The notes: generated by a model not told the origin, from the letters alone. A DNA stretch of 64,000 nt from Polyangium sp. 6x1 (GCF_029946515.1 NZ_JARZHH010000044.1:1-64000), one strand, 5' to 3'; positions 24,653 to 34,237 are shown, numbered from the stretch's first letter. Made by a program: numbers and translations.

Positions 24653-25357
24653 TCAGAGGTGCGATTTCAGGAACGCGAGCGTGAGCGCCCAGGCCTGGGA
24701 CGCGGCGGCCGCGTTGTAATTGCTACGCGCGTCGCAGAAGAAGCCGTGATCGTGCTCGGAGAACTCGATGTTGACGAAGGGCTTTTCGTGCTTCCGCAGC
24801 GCGTCCACCACGCTCTGCGCTTTCTCGTTCGAGATGAACGGATCCTTGCCGGCCCAGATGAGCAGGATTTTTCCCGATTGCGTCGCGGCATACGGGAGTT
24901 TGTCGGGCGCGATGCTGCCGTAGAAGGAGACCGCGCATTTCAGCGGGGTGATGCCGTTCGCCACGAACGAGAGCCGCCCGCCCATGCAGAACCCGAGCGA
25001 GGCGACGCGTCCCGCCTCGACGGCCGGGTGCTTGGCGAGGTACTCGGCGGCGGCGCGCACGTCGGCCTCGCTCTCTTCGGCCTTGTATTGGACCGCGAGC
25101 TTCATGCTCGGGGCGAAGTCCACGTAACCGCCCTCGTAGCCGGGCGCCGTGCGGTGGAAGAGATCGGGCGCGAGCGTGACGTATCCTTCCCGCGCGAAGC
25201 GCTCGGCGACGTCGCGGATGTGCGCGTTGACGCCGAAGATCTCCTGCAGGACGAGGATCGCGGGGCGGGGCGCGTCGCCCTCGGGCCGGCAGAGGTAGCC
25301 GTCCATCGTGGTGCCATCGGCGACGGGGATCTGGACACGCTCGGTGCGAATGGTCAT
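24653..25357 (-). CDS. Dienelactone hydrolase family protein
   Basis: A 234-residue alpha/beta hydrolase. The triad of dienelactone hydrolases is complete: Cys124 in GFCMGG, Asp172 in GKDPF and His204 in EHDHGFF, with the supporting Glu39 (LQEIFG). The family hydrolyses lactones or other esters; many members outside aromatic catabolism clusters have unknown substrates. The ATG at 25357 has an AAGGAGG ribosome site. It is 30 bp downstream of the RND exporter gene, so it is the last gene of that transcription unit. Confidence 0.92.
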   Translation of the reverse strand: MTIRTERVQIPVADGTTMDGYLCRPEGDAPRPAILVLQEIFGVNAHIRDVAERFAREGYVTLAPDLFHRTAPGYEGGYVDFAPSMKLAVQYKAEESEADVRAAAEYLAKHPAVEAGRVASLGFCMGGRLSFVANGITPLKCAVSFYGSIAPDKLPYAATQSGKILLIWAGKDPFISNEKAQSVVDALRKHEKPFVNIEFSEHDHGFFCDARSNYNAAAASQAWALTLAFLKSHL

Positions 25358-25386
25358 CGGTTCCTCCTTCAATGGGTTTGGCAGGG

Positions 25387-27759
25387 CTAATTCGCCACAG
25401 AAGACTGGTTCGGCTCCTTCGCCGGATTCAGCTCGGCGTCGGGCTTCGTGCGGAAGACGAGCCAGAGCGCCGCGGGCAGGGCCGTGAAGTCCGCGATCAT
25501 CGAGAGGACGAAGGCCACGGCGGAGAGGATGCCGAACTGCCGGATCGGCGGCAGATCCGCCATTCCGAAGGCCACGAAGCCGCCGGCGTTGATGAGCGTC
25601 GCGAAGAAGATCGCCCGGCCCGACACGAAGAGCGTGTGCCTTAGCGCCTGCTCCACGGAGCCTTCCTTTCGGCCCTCCTGGAAGTGGTAGAAGAAATGGA
25701 TCTGGTCGTTCTCGCTCGTCCCGAGCACGGTCGACGCGATCAGGATCGTCGCGACGTTCAGCGTCATGCCGGAGATGCGCATCACGCCGAACATGACGAG
25801 GATCGCGAAGAGCGAGGGGATCATGGCCATGAGCCGCGCCGCCCCGCTGCGGAACACGATGAGGAACGTGACGAAGATGATCCCGACCGTGAGCTCGAAG
25901 CTCTCGACCAGCGTGGGCACGAGGCTCTGCGAGACGCGCGCCTGGAGCGGCGCCATGCCCACGGTCCGGAGCTCGAACTCCCGGAGCGCCGGGTTCGCCT
26001 CGGCCGCGGCCTTCCAGTGCTTGTCGATGCTGGCCTCGAGCCGCTTGAACGCCTCGTGCTCGGTCGCTTTCGACATGACCGTGAAATGCGTCTGCCCGAG
26101 GCCGTTTTTCTGGACGAACCGGCCGAGGAGCGGATCCACGGGCGCGAGCGATTCCAAGGTGCCCGCGAGCTCGTCGAGCGCCTCGGCGTCCTTGGGGAAC
26201 GCGTCGCCGGCGCCGCCGAGGTACTGCATCATGCGCAGGATCGTGGTCGGCCCGATCGCCGCGCCGACCTCGGGATCGGCGACGAGCGCCTCGTGAAACG
26301 CCTGGAATCCCTTCAGCGCGTCGGGCTCCGAGACGCTGCCGACGCCGCCCTTGAGCCAGACCTCGGTGATCGAGAGGCCGGGCATCTTCGCCTCGATGGC
26401 CTTCGTGTCCTTGTAAAGCCGTGATCCCGAATTGATGTATTCGACGGGATCGGTGAGCAGCTGCATCGGCTTGACGACGCCGGGCAGGCCGAGGAGCGCC
26501 ACGGCGCCCGCGGCGGACAGCAGGATCGAGCCGAGGACGAGCGGCCAGCGATAACGATAACTCCACCGGGGCAGCGCCGCCGTGAGGCGGACGAACCACG
26601 CAGCCGCGACCTTCTGCTCGATCGCGGTCGGGGTCTTCAGGATCTTCTGCAGCGCGGGGAAGAGCGTGAACGAGACGATGTAGCTGAGCGCGAGGCCGAC
26701 CGCGACCCAGACGCCCATCTGCCGGATGGGCTGGATGCTCGATACGACGAGCGCCGCGAAGCCCACAGCCGTCGCGAAGACCGAGGCGGTGCACGCGAGC
26801 CACTTGTTGGCGAAGGAGAAGACCTGGTGGTCGTCGACGCTGCGATCTGCCGGGCGCTCGACGAAACGCGACTGCAAATAGACGAGCGTCGCGGTGGTCG
26901 TGACGAGGATCGTCATCGGCACCATCGGCGAGACGATGGTCAGGACGCCGCCCGTGAGGCCGATGTAGGCCATGGAGAGGGCGATCGAGACGCCGAGCGT
27001 GATCAAGAAGGCCGCGAGCGTGCGCGCCGAGCGATAGAGGAAGAGGCAGAGGCCGATGATGAACGCCGCGAACAAGCCGAAGTACTTCGGCCCGGTCTTC
27101 TGCATGTCCTCGTCGAGGTAGATGTTGACGTAGGGCTGGCCGACCTGGCGCAGGGTCCGGAGCGGCGCGCCGTCGCCGCCCGTCGCCTCGATGGCGCGAC
27201 GTACGGCCGTGAGGGTCTCGCGGCGCTCCTGGCTCGAGTGCACGTCGAGGATGAGAGCGATGGCGAGGTAGCCGTCGCCGGCGAGGCCCTGATCCTGAAA
27301 GAGCTTCGTGCCCGAGACGAACTTGCGCAGCGCCTCGGATTGCTCCGGCCTGGGATCAAAGCCGGCCTTGGCGCGGCGATAAATGGAAAGCGCGGAGTTC
27401 GGCTCGACGCGCGGGATCTCTTTCAGCGCGCGTTCGAGTTTGTCGAGACGCTCGAGCACCGCGGGCGCGAAGGGATCGTCGGCCTCGGCGAGCAGGACGG
27501 CGAACTCGCCGGAGCCGAAGACCTTCTCGAACTCGCGCGTTTTGACGTAGTCGGTGTCGCTCGTCGCGATGAGGCGTTCGATCGCGTTGTCCTGCTGGAC
27601 GCGCGCCGCGAACCAGGCCGCGGGCGGCAGGACGAGCGCATAAAGGGCGATGATGATCCAGCGGGCCGAGATGATGCGGGAGAAGATCCGCACGAGCCAC
27701 CCGGGCGCGTCGTGGCTCGGGCTCGCGGGGCCTTTCGGAGTGCTCGGAGAGGTCGACAC
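25387..27759 (-). CDS. RND-superfamily exporter (MMPL/HpnN-like)
   Basis: A 790-residue inner-membrane protein starting at GTG. The RND layout is clear: TM1 (about 32-52), a first periplasmic loop (55-215), five spans (about 220-385), TM7 (about 410-430), a second periplasmic loop (435-620), and five C-terminal spans (about 625-770). It lacks the motifs of HAE1-type drug pumps and resembles two-repeat lipid or hydrophobe exporters. The acidic pair near the centre of the spans is not obvious. It follows a TPR lipoprotein by 54 bp, suggesting an envelope lipid-transport unit. Cargo unknown. Confidence 0.88.
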   Translation of the reverse strand: MSTSPSTPKGPASPSHDAPGWLVRIFSRIISARWIIIALYALVLPPAAWFAARVQQDNAIERLIATSDTDYVKTREFEKVFGSGEFAVLLAEADDPFAPAVLERLDKLERALKEIPRVEPNSALSIYRRAKAGFDPRPEQSEALRKFVSGTKLFQDQGLAGDGYLAIALILDVHSSQERRETLTAVRRAIEATGGDGAPLRTLRQVGQPYVNIYLDEDMQKTGPKYFGLFAAFIIGLCLFLYRSARTLAAFLITLGVSIALSMAYIGLTGGVLTIVSPMVPMTILVTTTATLVYLQSRFVERPADRSVDDHQVFSFANKWLACTASVFATAVGFAALVVSSIQPIRQMGVWVAVGLALSYIVSFTLFPALQKILKTPTAIEQKVAAAWFVRLTAALPRWSYRYRWPLVLGSILLSAAGAVALLGLPGVVKPMQLLTDPVEYINSGSRLYKDTKAIEAKMPGLSITEVWLKGGVGSVSEPDALKGFQAFHEALVADPEVGAAIGPTTILRMMQYLGGAGDAFPKDAEALDELAGTLESLAPVDPLLGRFVQKNGLGQTHFTVMSKATEHEAFKRLEASIDKHWKAAAEANPALREFELRTVGMAPLQARVSQSLVPTLVESFELTVGIIFVTFLIVFRSGAARLMAMIPSLFAILVMFGVMRISGMTLNVATILIASTVLGTSENDQIHFFYHFQEGRKEGSVEQALRHTLFVSGRAIFFATLINAGGFVAFGMADLPPIRQFGILSAVAFVLSMIADFTALPAALWLVFRTKPDAELNPAKEPNQSSVAN

Positions 27760-27813
27760 GGGACGCTGCTATCACGATCCCGCGCAGGCCGCCCGTCGAT
27801 CCCGCGCGGCGTT

Positions 27814-28518
27814 TCAGGGCGAAGGCGCTTGCGCAGCAGGCTTCGGGCATGTGGGGTTGCCCGCGTCCTTGAGGAGCTGCGCGAGGAGCGCCTGATCGTC
27901 GCGGCGGAGCTTTCCGCGTTCGGCCGAGCAGCGGCAGAGGTGAGGCTTGGCGGGATCGACGTCGCCGAGCGCGATGTAAGCCTCGGCGACGCGCAGGTGG
28001 TTCTCGATGACGTCGGGATCCTTCTGCACGAGGCCTTCGAGCAACTCGAGCCCGGTCTCCGAGTCTCCATTTCGCAGGAGCGCAGCGGGCGCGACCACGT
28101 AGAGCGTGCCGAGCATGCGCGTCGCGGCGCCGCTTCGGAAGCTCGGATCGAGCTGGCGGCTGCGGCGCGCGTAGTGCTCGACCTCGCCGATCATGTCGGC
28201 CCCGAGCAGGCCTTTGAGCTGCACGAGCCTCCCTGTGACGACGGCGCGCGCGAACGTGTACGCGGCCGTGTCGACCGCGCGCGCGCGCACTTCGGCATAC
28301 GCGAGCTGGCGATCTTCCGGGGTGTCCACGCCCGCGGCGATGAGGTCTTCGAGCGCGTCGGCGATGACGAGCGCGTCCTTCGTGGCGATGGCGGTCTTGA
28401 GAGAAGCGTTGACGGCGGGGCCCTGCGCGCCGGTCACGCCGCCCCAGCACGCGGGCAACACGCCCAGGGCAGCGACGAGGAAAAGGGAGGACCAGCGCAC
28501 GGGCGGGAGAAATAACAC
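27814..28518 (-). CDS. TPR lipoprotein
   Basis: A 234-residue exported protein with lipobox GVLPAC (lipidated Cys24). The mature part is helical with TPR-like pairs. A region matching the pattern LYVVAPAALLRNGDSETGLELLEGLVQKDPDVIENHLRVAEAYIALGD resembles the TatT-type TRAP-associated lipoproteins. A cysteine cluster (CRCSAERGK) and CPKPAAQ tail end it. The annotated GTG start at 28518 could be a few codons further downstream. It sits between a PhnD-like binding protein and an RND exporter, and may tether or present substrate to that exporter. Confidence 0.75.
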   Translation of the reverse strand: MLFLPPVRWSSLFLVAALGVLPACWGGVTGAQGPAVNASLKTAIATKDALVIADALEDLIAAGVDTPEDRQLAYAEVRARAVDTAAYTFARAVVTGRLVQLKGLLGADMIGEVEHYARRSRQLDPSFRSGAATRMLGTLYVVAPAALLRNGDSETGLELLEGLVQKDPDVIENHLRVAEAYIALGDVDPAKPHLCRCSAERGKLRRDDQALLAQLLKDAGNPTCPKPAAQAPSP

Positions 28519-28561
28519 TGTCGGCGAGGAGAAGCCCCCCGCGCAGGCGAGCGGGGAGGCG

Positions 28562-29395
28562 CTACTTGTCGTACGCAGCGACGACGCCTGCGTAATCGCC
28601 GGACGATGCCGACTTGAGGGCGAGGATGCCCACTTCGCCGCACGTCGCTTTGCCCTCGCCCTCGCAGATCTTGCCGAGGTTTGCCTGGAACGCCTTGCGC
28701 TGATCGGCGGGCGCGGAGGGGAAGGCGACGACGACCATGGGCGGGAGCTTGTCGCTCGACCAGACGGACTTGATGTCGCCCGCGCCGTCGATCTTGCCGA
28801 GCTCGGCGAGCTGCGCGTCGTCGACGAGCGCGCAAGCCGCGTCGCCGCTCACGACCTTCTTGATGGTCTGGATCGGGCGGGTCGTCGCGACCAACGTGAA
28901 ATCACCGAGCTTGAAGGCGCCCTTCGAGACGACCTTGTCGATGAACTTCGCGTCGTCGGCGTGATCGCTCGCGAGCGCCTTGCCCTTGCAGCCGGCGAGG
29001 TCCGAGGCGGTCTTGCTGATGAGGTGATACTGCTGGCCGCCGGCGCGATTGACCGCGACCTGGCCGATGATCTCGAGGTTGTGCTTGGCCTTGAGGCCGA
29101 GGAAGGCACCGAGCGAGAGGATCCCGTAGTGAGGCTTCTGGGCGGAGATGAAGGCCTCGGCGTTGCCGCGGCTCGTGTGATACTCGCCCTTCGCGCCGCC
29201 CCAGCCGTTCTGCTTGGCCGCCACGGACACGAATTTGTCGACATAAGGCTGAGCTTGCGCTGCGCTCCCCACCCCGTGCTCCCGGAGCACGAGGACCCCG
29301 ACCGTCCCCTCCGCGGCCGCGTCCGCGCACAGGAAACCAGAGGCGGAAGCGATCACGGCGGTGGCGAGCAGGGAGCGAAAGACAGTCGTTCGCAC
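28562..29395 (-). CDS. Periplasmic PhnD-like substrate-binding protein
   Basis: A 277-residue secreted protein. The GTG at 29395 was chosen because it is preceded by AGGAGG eight bases upstream and begins a typical signal peptide (cleavage around residue 29, ADAAAEG). The mature region has the type 2 periplasmic-binding fold seen in phosphate/phosphonate-binding proteins: HYGILSLGAFLGLK, ASDHADDAKFIDKVV, TTRPIQTIKKVVSGDAACALVDDAQL and a KLPPMVVVAFP strand. No phosphonate permease genes are near, so the ligand is open. The genes downstream encode a TPR lipoprotein and an RND exporter. Confidence 0.82.
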   Translation of the reverse strand: MRTTVFRSLLATAVIASASGFLCADAAAEGTVGVLVLREHGVGSAAQAQPYVDKFVSVAAKQNGWGGAKGEYHTSRGNAEAFISAQKPHYGILSLGAFLGLKAKHNLEIIGQVAVNRAGGQQYHLISKTASDLAGCKGKALASDHADDAKFIDKVVSKGAFKLGDFTLVATTRPIQTIKKVVSGDAACALVDDAQLAELGKIDGAGDIKSVWSSDKLPPMVVVAFPSAPADQRKAFQANLGKICEGEGKATCGEVGILALKSASSGDYAGVVAAYDK

Positions 29396-29535
29396 GGGTA
29401 GGACCTCCTGGCTGACTTGGACGAGGGAGCCGGGAAGGTATGCATCGAGAGCGGTACGGACATCGGAAAAAATGAGGGGAGACTGCTGCTCGGGTGCGTG
29501 AAGGTGGGAGGGCATGCGCCGGATCCGAAAAACCT

Positions 29536-31818
29536 TCATGGATTCGTGAGGTTGGGCGGGTACGTGCCGTCCTCTTCCCAGGTGTCCACGAAGGTCACCC
29601 TCACATCCCCACGCATCGCAGCGACGTCCACGGCAGTATGCTCTTCCACACGCTGGTACCGAAGGTCGACTTCCCCACGGCCGACGGGCAGGCGCTTGAC
29701 CTCGACCCAGTGGAGCCAGCGAGGGAGGGTGGGGCGGACGATCCGAAGCTCGCTCCCCGGCGCGTTGGGCGAGAGGCCGAGGAGGGAGGCGAGGAGGGCC
29801 GCCCAGGAAGCAGCCGCCCAGGCCTGGGGGCTGCACGCGACGGGGTAACGGACGGGGACGGCGAAGGCGCTGCGCGCGAAGCCGCAGAAGAGCTCGGGCA
29901 TGCGGTACGCAGGGAAGTGCTGCGCAGCCTCGAAGAGCGCGGTGACGAGCTCGAGGGCGAGGGGCTCCTGTCGGTAGCGCTTGAAGCCGAGCGCGATGAG
30001 GGCGTTGTCGTGGGGCCAGACGGTGCCGACGTGGTAGCCCGTGGGGTTGTACCGCGCCGCGCGCGTGGAGAGGGTGCGGATGCCCCAGCCGGAGAAGAGG
30101 TCCTCTTCCATGAGGCGGCGCGACATGAGCTCGCCGCGCGCATGCGGGACGGCGCCGGCCCAGAGCGCGTGGCCCGCGTTCGAAGAGACGGTCGCGACCT
30201 GTCGCTTGTGGCCGTCGAGCGCGATGGCGTAGGCGTTCTCCGCGGGCATCCAGAAGGCCGCGTCGAGGGCGTCGCGGATCGCGGCGGCGCGTAGCTCCTC
30301 GGAGGCAGCGCGCGCAGGATCGCCGAGGGCGCGGTAGATGCGGGCCGCGGCGCGGCGGCTCGCGTAGGCATACGCCTGCGCTTCGACGAGCGCGATCGGT
30401 GGCTCGGCGAGGGTGCCGTCGGGATGCATGATCGCGTCGGTGGAGTCCTTCCAGCCCTGGTTGACGAGGCCCGTCTCCGAGCGGCACGCGTACTCGAGGA
30501 AGCCGTCGCCGTCGCGATCGCCGTAGCGATCCATCCACGCGAGCGCGGCGTCGAGGTTCGGGCGGAGCTCGCGGACGAGGTCGAGATCGCCGGTGACGCG
30601 ATGGTACTCGGCGAGGAGGATGATCCAGAGGGGCGTCGCGTCGACGGTGCCGTAGTACGGCGAGAAAGGGACGACGCCGAGGCGTGCGAGCTCGCCGCGG
30701 CGAAGCTCGTGCATGACCTTGCCAGGCTCCTCGTCGCGCATGGGATCGTCGCGGCTGCCCTGGTGGTGGTGGAGCAAGCGGAGCGCCTGGCGCGCGGGTT
30801 CGGCGGAGATCCAGAGGTAGAGCAGCGCCGTGATGATGGTGTCGCGCCCGAAGAGGCACGCGTACCAGGGGATGCCAGCGGCGATGAACGGCGCGTCGGG
30901 ATCGCCGGAGAGCAGCACGCGGAGGTCGCTGCGCGCCTTCGCGAAGATCGCGTTGAACAGGCTGTTGCTCGTCTCGACGCCGACCTGACCCGCGAGCCAC
31001 TGCTTGTAGCCCGTGAGCGCGCGGCGCGGGGCCGAAGGGCCGTTCGTGCTCGTGATGGGCGAGGCGTCGACGCTGACGCCGATCGTGATGCACGTGGAGC
31101 CGCCGGGGCGGAGCTCGATGCGGTAACTCGCGGTGCACGACGCGAGCTTGTCGGGCGTGGGATCGAAGCGGACCTCGGTGCGCCGCGCGAGATCGTCGGC
31201 GCCGTCGTAGCGGAAGCGCAGGACCTTTGGCGTGTGCTCGGGAGCGTGCGTCACGCCCTTGCGCGCGCCCTTCACGATGCCGCGGACCTCGAACATGTCG
31301 GAGAAGTCGGCCTCGAAGTGGAGCTCGACGTCGAGCGTGACGGGGAAGCGGTTGTAGTTCTGGAACGTGAGCGACTCGCTGACCTCGGTGGGACGAACCA
31401 GGCGGTAGCGGCGGATCTGGATCGTCTGCTCGTGGACCTCCTGGCCCTCGGGCGTGACGAGGTTCGGGTTCGTGAGCACCTGCGCGCCGAGGAAATGCGC
31501 GTGGTCGCTGGAGAGGAGGATCGTCGGGCGGAGGCCCTGGATGGCGAGCTCGTAGCTGCTCAAGAAGCGCGTGTCGCCGAGGTAGAGGCCGTAGCCCTCG
31601 CGGTTCTTGCGCGGGACGTTGCCCTCGGCATCCGTGAGGAGGAAGAGATCTCCTTCCTTGAGGAGGGTGGCCTCGCGGATGTCACGCGCAGAAGGCGGCG
31701 CGTCGAGGGAGATGATGCCGGCGGGCTGGTTCGTCTGCGGCGTGGGCGAGGGATCGATGTCGACGGGGAGGGGAGGGAGGCCACTCCGCGCAGAGCCGTC
31801 GTCGCGAGGGCCGTTCAT
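29536..31818 (-). CDS. Glycogen-debranching-enzyme-like glycosidase (amylo-alpha-1,6-glucosidase family)
   Basis: A 760-residue enzyme. The N-terminal beta-rich domain (about 45-245) has the GDE_N_bis pattern (LLKEGDLFLLTDAEGNV, GLYLGDTRFLSSYELAI). The (alpha/alpha)6 barrel (about 290-700) contains AAGIPWYACLFGRDTIITALL, YYGTVDATPLWIILLAEY and GYHVGTVWPHDNALIALG, which surround the active site in related enzymes. It is predicted to cleave alpha-1,6 or other alpha-glucosidic bonds in the cytoplasm; no signal peptide is seen. Its ATG overlaps the stop of a single-domain response regulator by 4 bp, an unusual pairing that implies joint expression. Confidence 0.87.
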   Translation of the reverse strand: MNGPRDDGSARSGLPPLPVDIDPSPTPQTNQPAGIISLDAPPSARDIREATLLKEGDLFLLTDAEGNVPRKNREGYGLYLGDTRFLSSYELAIQGLRPTILLSSDHAHFLGAQVLTNPNLVTPEGQEVHEQTIQIRRYRLVRPTEVSESLTFQNYNRFPVTLDVELHFEADFSDMFEVRGIVKGARKGVTHAPEHTPKVLRFRYDGADDLARRTEVRFDPTPDKLASCTASYRIELRPGGSTCITIGVSVDASPITSTNGPSAPRRALTGYKQWLAGQVGVETSNSLFNAIFAKARSDLRVLLSGDPDAPFIAAGIPWYACLFGRDTIITALLYLWISAEPARQALRLLHHHQGSRDDPMRDEEPGKVMHELRRGELARLGVVPFSPYYGTVDATPLWIILLAEYHRVTGDLDLVRELRPNLDAALAWMDRYGDRDGDGFLEYACRSETGLVNQGWKDSTDAIMHPDGTLAEPPIALVEAQAYAYASRRAAARIYRALGDPARAASEELRAAAIRDALDAAFWMPAENAYAIALDGHKRQVATVSSNAGHALWAGAVPHARGELMSRRLMEEDLFSGWGIRTLSTRAARYNPTGYHVGTVWPHDNALIALGFKRYRQEPLALELVTALFEAAQHFPAYRMPELFCGFARSAFAVPVRYPVACSPQAWAAASWAALLASLLGLSPNAPGSELRIVRPTLPRWLHWVEVKRLPVGRGEVDLRYQRVEEHTAVDVAAMRGDVRVTFVDTWEEDGTYPPNLTNP

Positions 31819-32195
31819 CGAGCCACCTCTTCGTGAGGTCGTTCGACCTCGCGCGCGACGGCGTCGAGGAGGTCGCTCACGTCGAACGGCTTCGAGAGGA
31901 CGCGGCGGACCTGCGGCGTGAGGCGGAGCTGGGCGAGGAACGCGGAGACGACGATCACGGGCGTGCTCCGCGTGTCCGGCTGGTCGGCGAGCTCTTCGAG
32001 GACCGCGTTGCCGTCCTTGCCCGGCAGCATCAGGTCGAGCAGGACGAGGTCGGCGTGCTCGCGCTGGACGATCGCGGCGGCCTCGATGCCATCGGCGACG
32101 CCGACGACGTCGTAGCCCTCGGCGCCGAGCAGGAAGGTCTCGAGATCCCGGAGCTCGGGGTCGTCCTCCACGACGACGATCTTCTTCCTCGGCAC
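31815..32195 (-). CDS. Single-domain response regulator
   Basis: A 126-residue receiver without an output domain. The start was set at the GTG at 32195 because GGAGGAG lies seven bases upstream and the receiver fold begins there (KIVVVEDD). Acidic pocket E10-D11-D12, phosphoacceptor D54 (LLDLMLPGKDG), S84 and K102 are intact. It overlaps the debranching-enzyme gene by 4 bp. Such CheY-like proteins act through a partner; here the sugar enzyme or its regulation could be the target, though no evidence beyond the gene order exists. No cognate kinase is adjacent. Confidence 0.88.
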   Translation of the reverse strand: MPRKKIVVVEDDPELRDLETFLLGAEGYDVVGVADGIEAAAIVQREHADLVLLDLMLPGKDGNAVLEELADQPDTRSTPVIVVSAFLAQLRLTPQVRRVLSKPFDVSDLLDAVAREVERPHEEVAR

Positions 32196-32562
32196 GAAAA
32201 GGCTCCTCCAGTCGGTGGGGAAGGCGGGCGCGCGCGCAGGGGCGAGCAGACCGCCGGTCGCTGCACGAGCGACCACCAGAGACCCAAGGTGCTCGTGCCT
32301 CACCATCGGAGTTTCGCGGAGCACGTACGGTGCCGCGCCCGTGTGGCGGAGGCGCACGTGCAGGCGGGCGCAGGCGAGGGCGAGCGCTCCGGGGCGTGAG
32401 GAGGCGCGCGCCGGCCGGTTTTTCGCGGCGCTTCGGGGCCTCGGCCGTGAAGGAGACGAAAAGCGAAAATCGTCCTTGCGCGCGGGGCTCGGGCCGATCT
32501 ATCTATACGCCCCCGCTGGCCGAACGGCTGGCGGAACGATGTCCTTCACGGGAAGGCATCAC
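32196..32562. other. Intergenic region between divergent response regulator and tRNA gene
   Basis: No protein gene is seen. It should hold the promoter for the minus-strand response regulator unit and for the tRNA. For the tRNA, TTGCGC at 32476-32481 and an AT-rich step (tctatctatacg at 32498-32509) about 18 bp later form a weak stable-RNA promoter candidate. Confidence 0.4.
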
Positions 32563-32646
32563 GCGAAGATGGCGGAATTGGCAGACGCGCTGGATTCAGG
32601 TTCCAGTGCCCGCAAGGGCGTGGAGGTTCAAGTCCTCTTCTTCGCA
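32563..32646 (+). tRNA. tRNA-Leu (anticodon CAG)
   Basis: The cloverleaf was folded by eye. Acceptor stem gcgaaga/tcttcgc; anticodon stem ctgga/tccag with loop ttCAGgt; a long variable arm (gccc gcaa gggc) typical of class II tRNAs; T arm ggagg/cctct with loop ttcaagt; discriminator A. The 3' CCA is not encoded. The CAG anticodon reads CUG, one of the commonest Leu codons in this GC-rich DNA. Confidence 0.95.
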
Positions 32647-32766
32647 CTGTTTCGGCTCGACAAATACGTCGAACACGTCGTCGAGGGTATCGCGACTTCG
32701 CTTGGATGAGGTAGGCAGCCGTGATCCCCTCGCGGATCAGGTGCCAGCCTTGACGAGGACGATCCA

Positions 32767-34158
32767 ATGTCGCATGGCGCGCCGGGGGGCTCGGGGGGGA
32801 TGAAGCAGGTTCGCTCCCCCGAGATCGCGACCCGCGCGTGGACCTTCGGGTTCGTCGGCTTCGCGACGAGCCTGGTCCTCGGCCTCGCTCCCGCCGGTTG
32901 CGGGCAACGCAAGACGGAAGGCGGCGCCGGGCCAGCCCCGAGCGCGTCGGCTGCGACGAGCGCTTCGGCCGCGACGAGCGCGGATCCGCCCACGACCTCG
33001 GCGAGCGTCGCCCAGGCGCCGCCGCCTCCGCCGAGCGAGCCCGTGGGCTCCGGCGTGTCGTCGTTCGTCGCGGCCGCGCAGACCGAGGCGTGCAAGGCGC
33101 AGAGCGGGGACATCGCGACGTACCTGCAACGCGGCGAGGTCACGGCCGCAGGGCGCGAGGGCGCGATCGCCGCCGCATGGCTCATCAAGCTCGCCGCGAA
33201 CAAGCCGGGCGCGCAGCTCGCGTTCGCAGGGTTTGCCCTCGACGCGAAGCAGGTGGCGCGCGCGCGCGGCATCGGGACGGCGAACGAGACGGCGCCGCGA
33301 ATCTTCTCGAACGGCGCCGGCTGGACGCTCGTGTGGTTCGACGGCGACGGCCTGGCGTACACGAAGCCGCGCTGGGAGACCGCGCCGGCGCCCGTGATCG
33401 AGCGCCTGAGCACGGTGAGCGCCGCGAACGCGGACGACGTGGCCCTCGCCGCGACGCCCTCGGGCGCGATCGTCGCGGTCGCGCCGTTCAACATGGACAA
33501 GGCGCAGCTCGGGCTCTTCCAGTTCGCCCCGACGGACGCGGCCGCGCCGGCCGTGCAGGCGCTCGGCGCGACGCACCACGCCCACGAGCCGCGCAGGTCC
33601 GCCGTCGCCGCGGATGGAACCGGATACACGCTCGCCTGGCACGAGGGAGACGGGCGGATCGTCGTGTCGCGCTTCGATCTCGCAGGCAAGGAGATCGACG
33701 AGGCCTACACCCTCGCAGCGGCCCCGCCGGCCGGCGCGCCCGCGCGCGAGCGCGTGAACCTCGTGGCCACGACGAAAGGCGCGATGGCCGTGTGGGTCGA
33801 GGGCGACAAGATCCTCGCGCGCGCAGTCGACGCGGCGGCGCGCCCGGGCGACAAGACGTGGCTGGTCGGGCGCGGCCGCGCTCCGGCGCTCGCGCCGATC
33901 GGCGACGGCGCGCTCGTCGTGTTCCTCGGTCAGGAAGGCGGCAAGGACGATCAGGTCCTCGCGGTGAAGCTTTCGGAGAGCGGTGAGCCGTCGTCCACGG
34001 GCATGCGGATCAGCGACGGGACGGGCCCGGTGAAGGATCCAGCGGCGGTCACGCCCGCCGGCCCGCGCTTCGGCTTCCTGTGGACCGAGCCCATGAGCAA
34101 CGGCGTGAGCACGAAGCGCGCGATCCTGCGGACGCTCGAGTCGAGCTGCATCCCCTGA
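32767..34158 (+). CDS. Lipoprotein of unknown function, beta-propeller-like
   Basis: A 463-residue lipoprotein. The signal peptide ends in a lipobox LAPAGC (lipidated Cys45, or Cys34 if the start is the ATG at 32800, which is behind a GGGGGG tract). A low-complexity Ala/Ser/Pro linker (about 50-90) leads to a long beta-rich region with repeated motifs such as SNGAGWTLVWFDGDGLAY, ADGTGYTLAWHEGDGRIVV and GPRFGFLWTEPMSNG. These look like propeller blades of the kind common in myxobacterial surface proteins. No ligand or enzyme motif is seen. It is likely periplasmic or surface-anchored. Confidence 0.75.
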   Translation: MSHGAPGGSGGMKQVRSPEIATRAWTFGFVGFATSLVLGLAPAGCGQRKTEGGAGPAPSASAATSASAATSADPPTTSASVAQAPPPPPSEPVGSGVSSFVAAAQTEACKAQSGDIATYLQRGEVTAAGREGAIAAAWLIKLAANKPGAQLAFAGFALDAKQVARARGIGTANETAPRIFSNGAGWTLVWFDGDGLAYTKPRWETAPAPVIERLSTVSAANADDVALAATPSGAIVAVAPFNMDKAQLGLFQFAPTDAAAPAVQALGATHHAHEPRRSAVAADGTGYTLAWHEGDGRIVVSRFDLAGKEIDEAYTLAAAPPAGAPARERVNLVATTKGAMAVWVEGDKILARAVDAAARPGDKTWLVGRGRAPALAPIGDGALVVFLGQEGGKDDQVLAVKLSESGEPSSTGMRISDGTGPVKDPAAVTPAGPRFGFLWTEPMSNGVSTKRAILRTLESSCIP

Positions 34159-34237
34159 GCGCGGAACAACGTGTCGTTCGAGCGCACGCGCAGGGGAGCG
34201 TCCTGCACACGCGCGCGGCGAGCGGTCGGCCTTTGGA

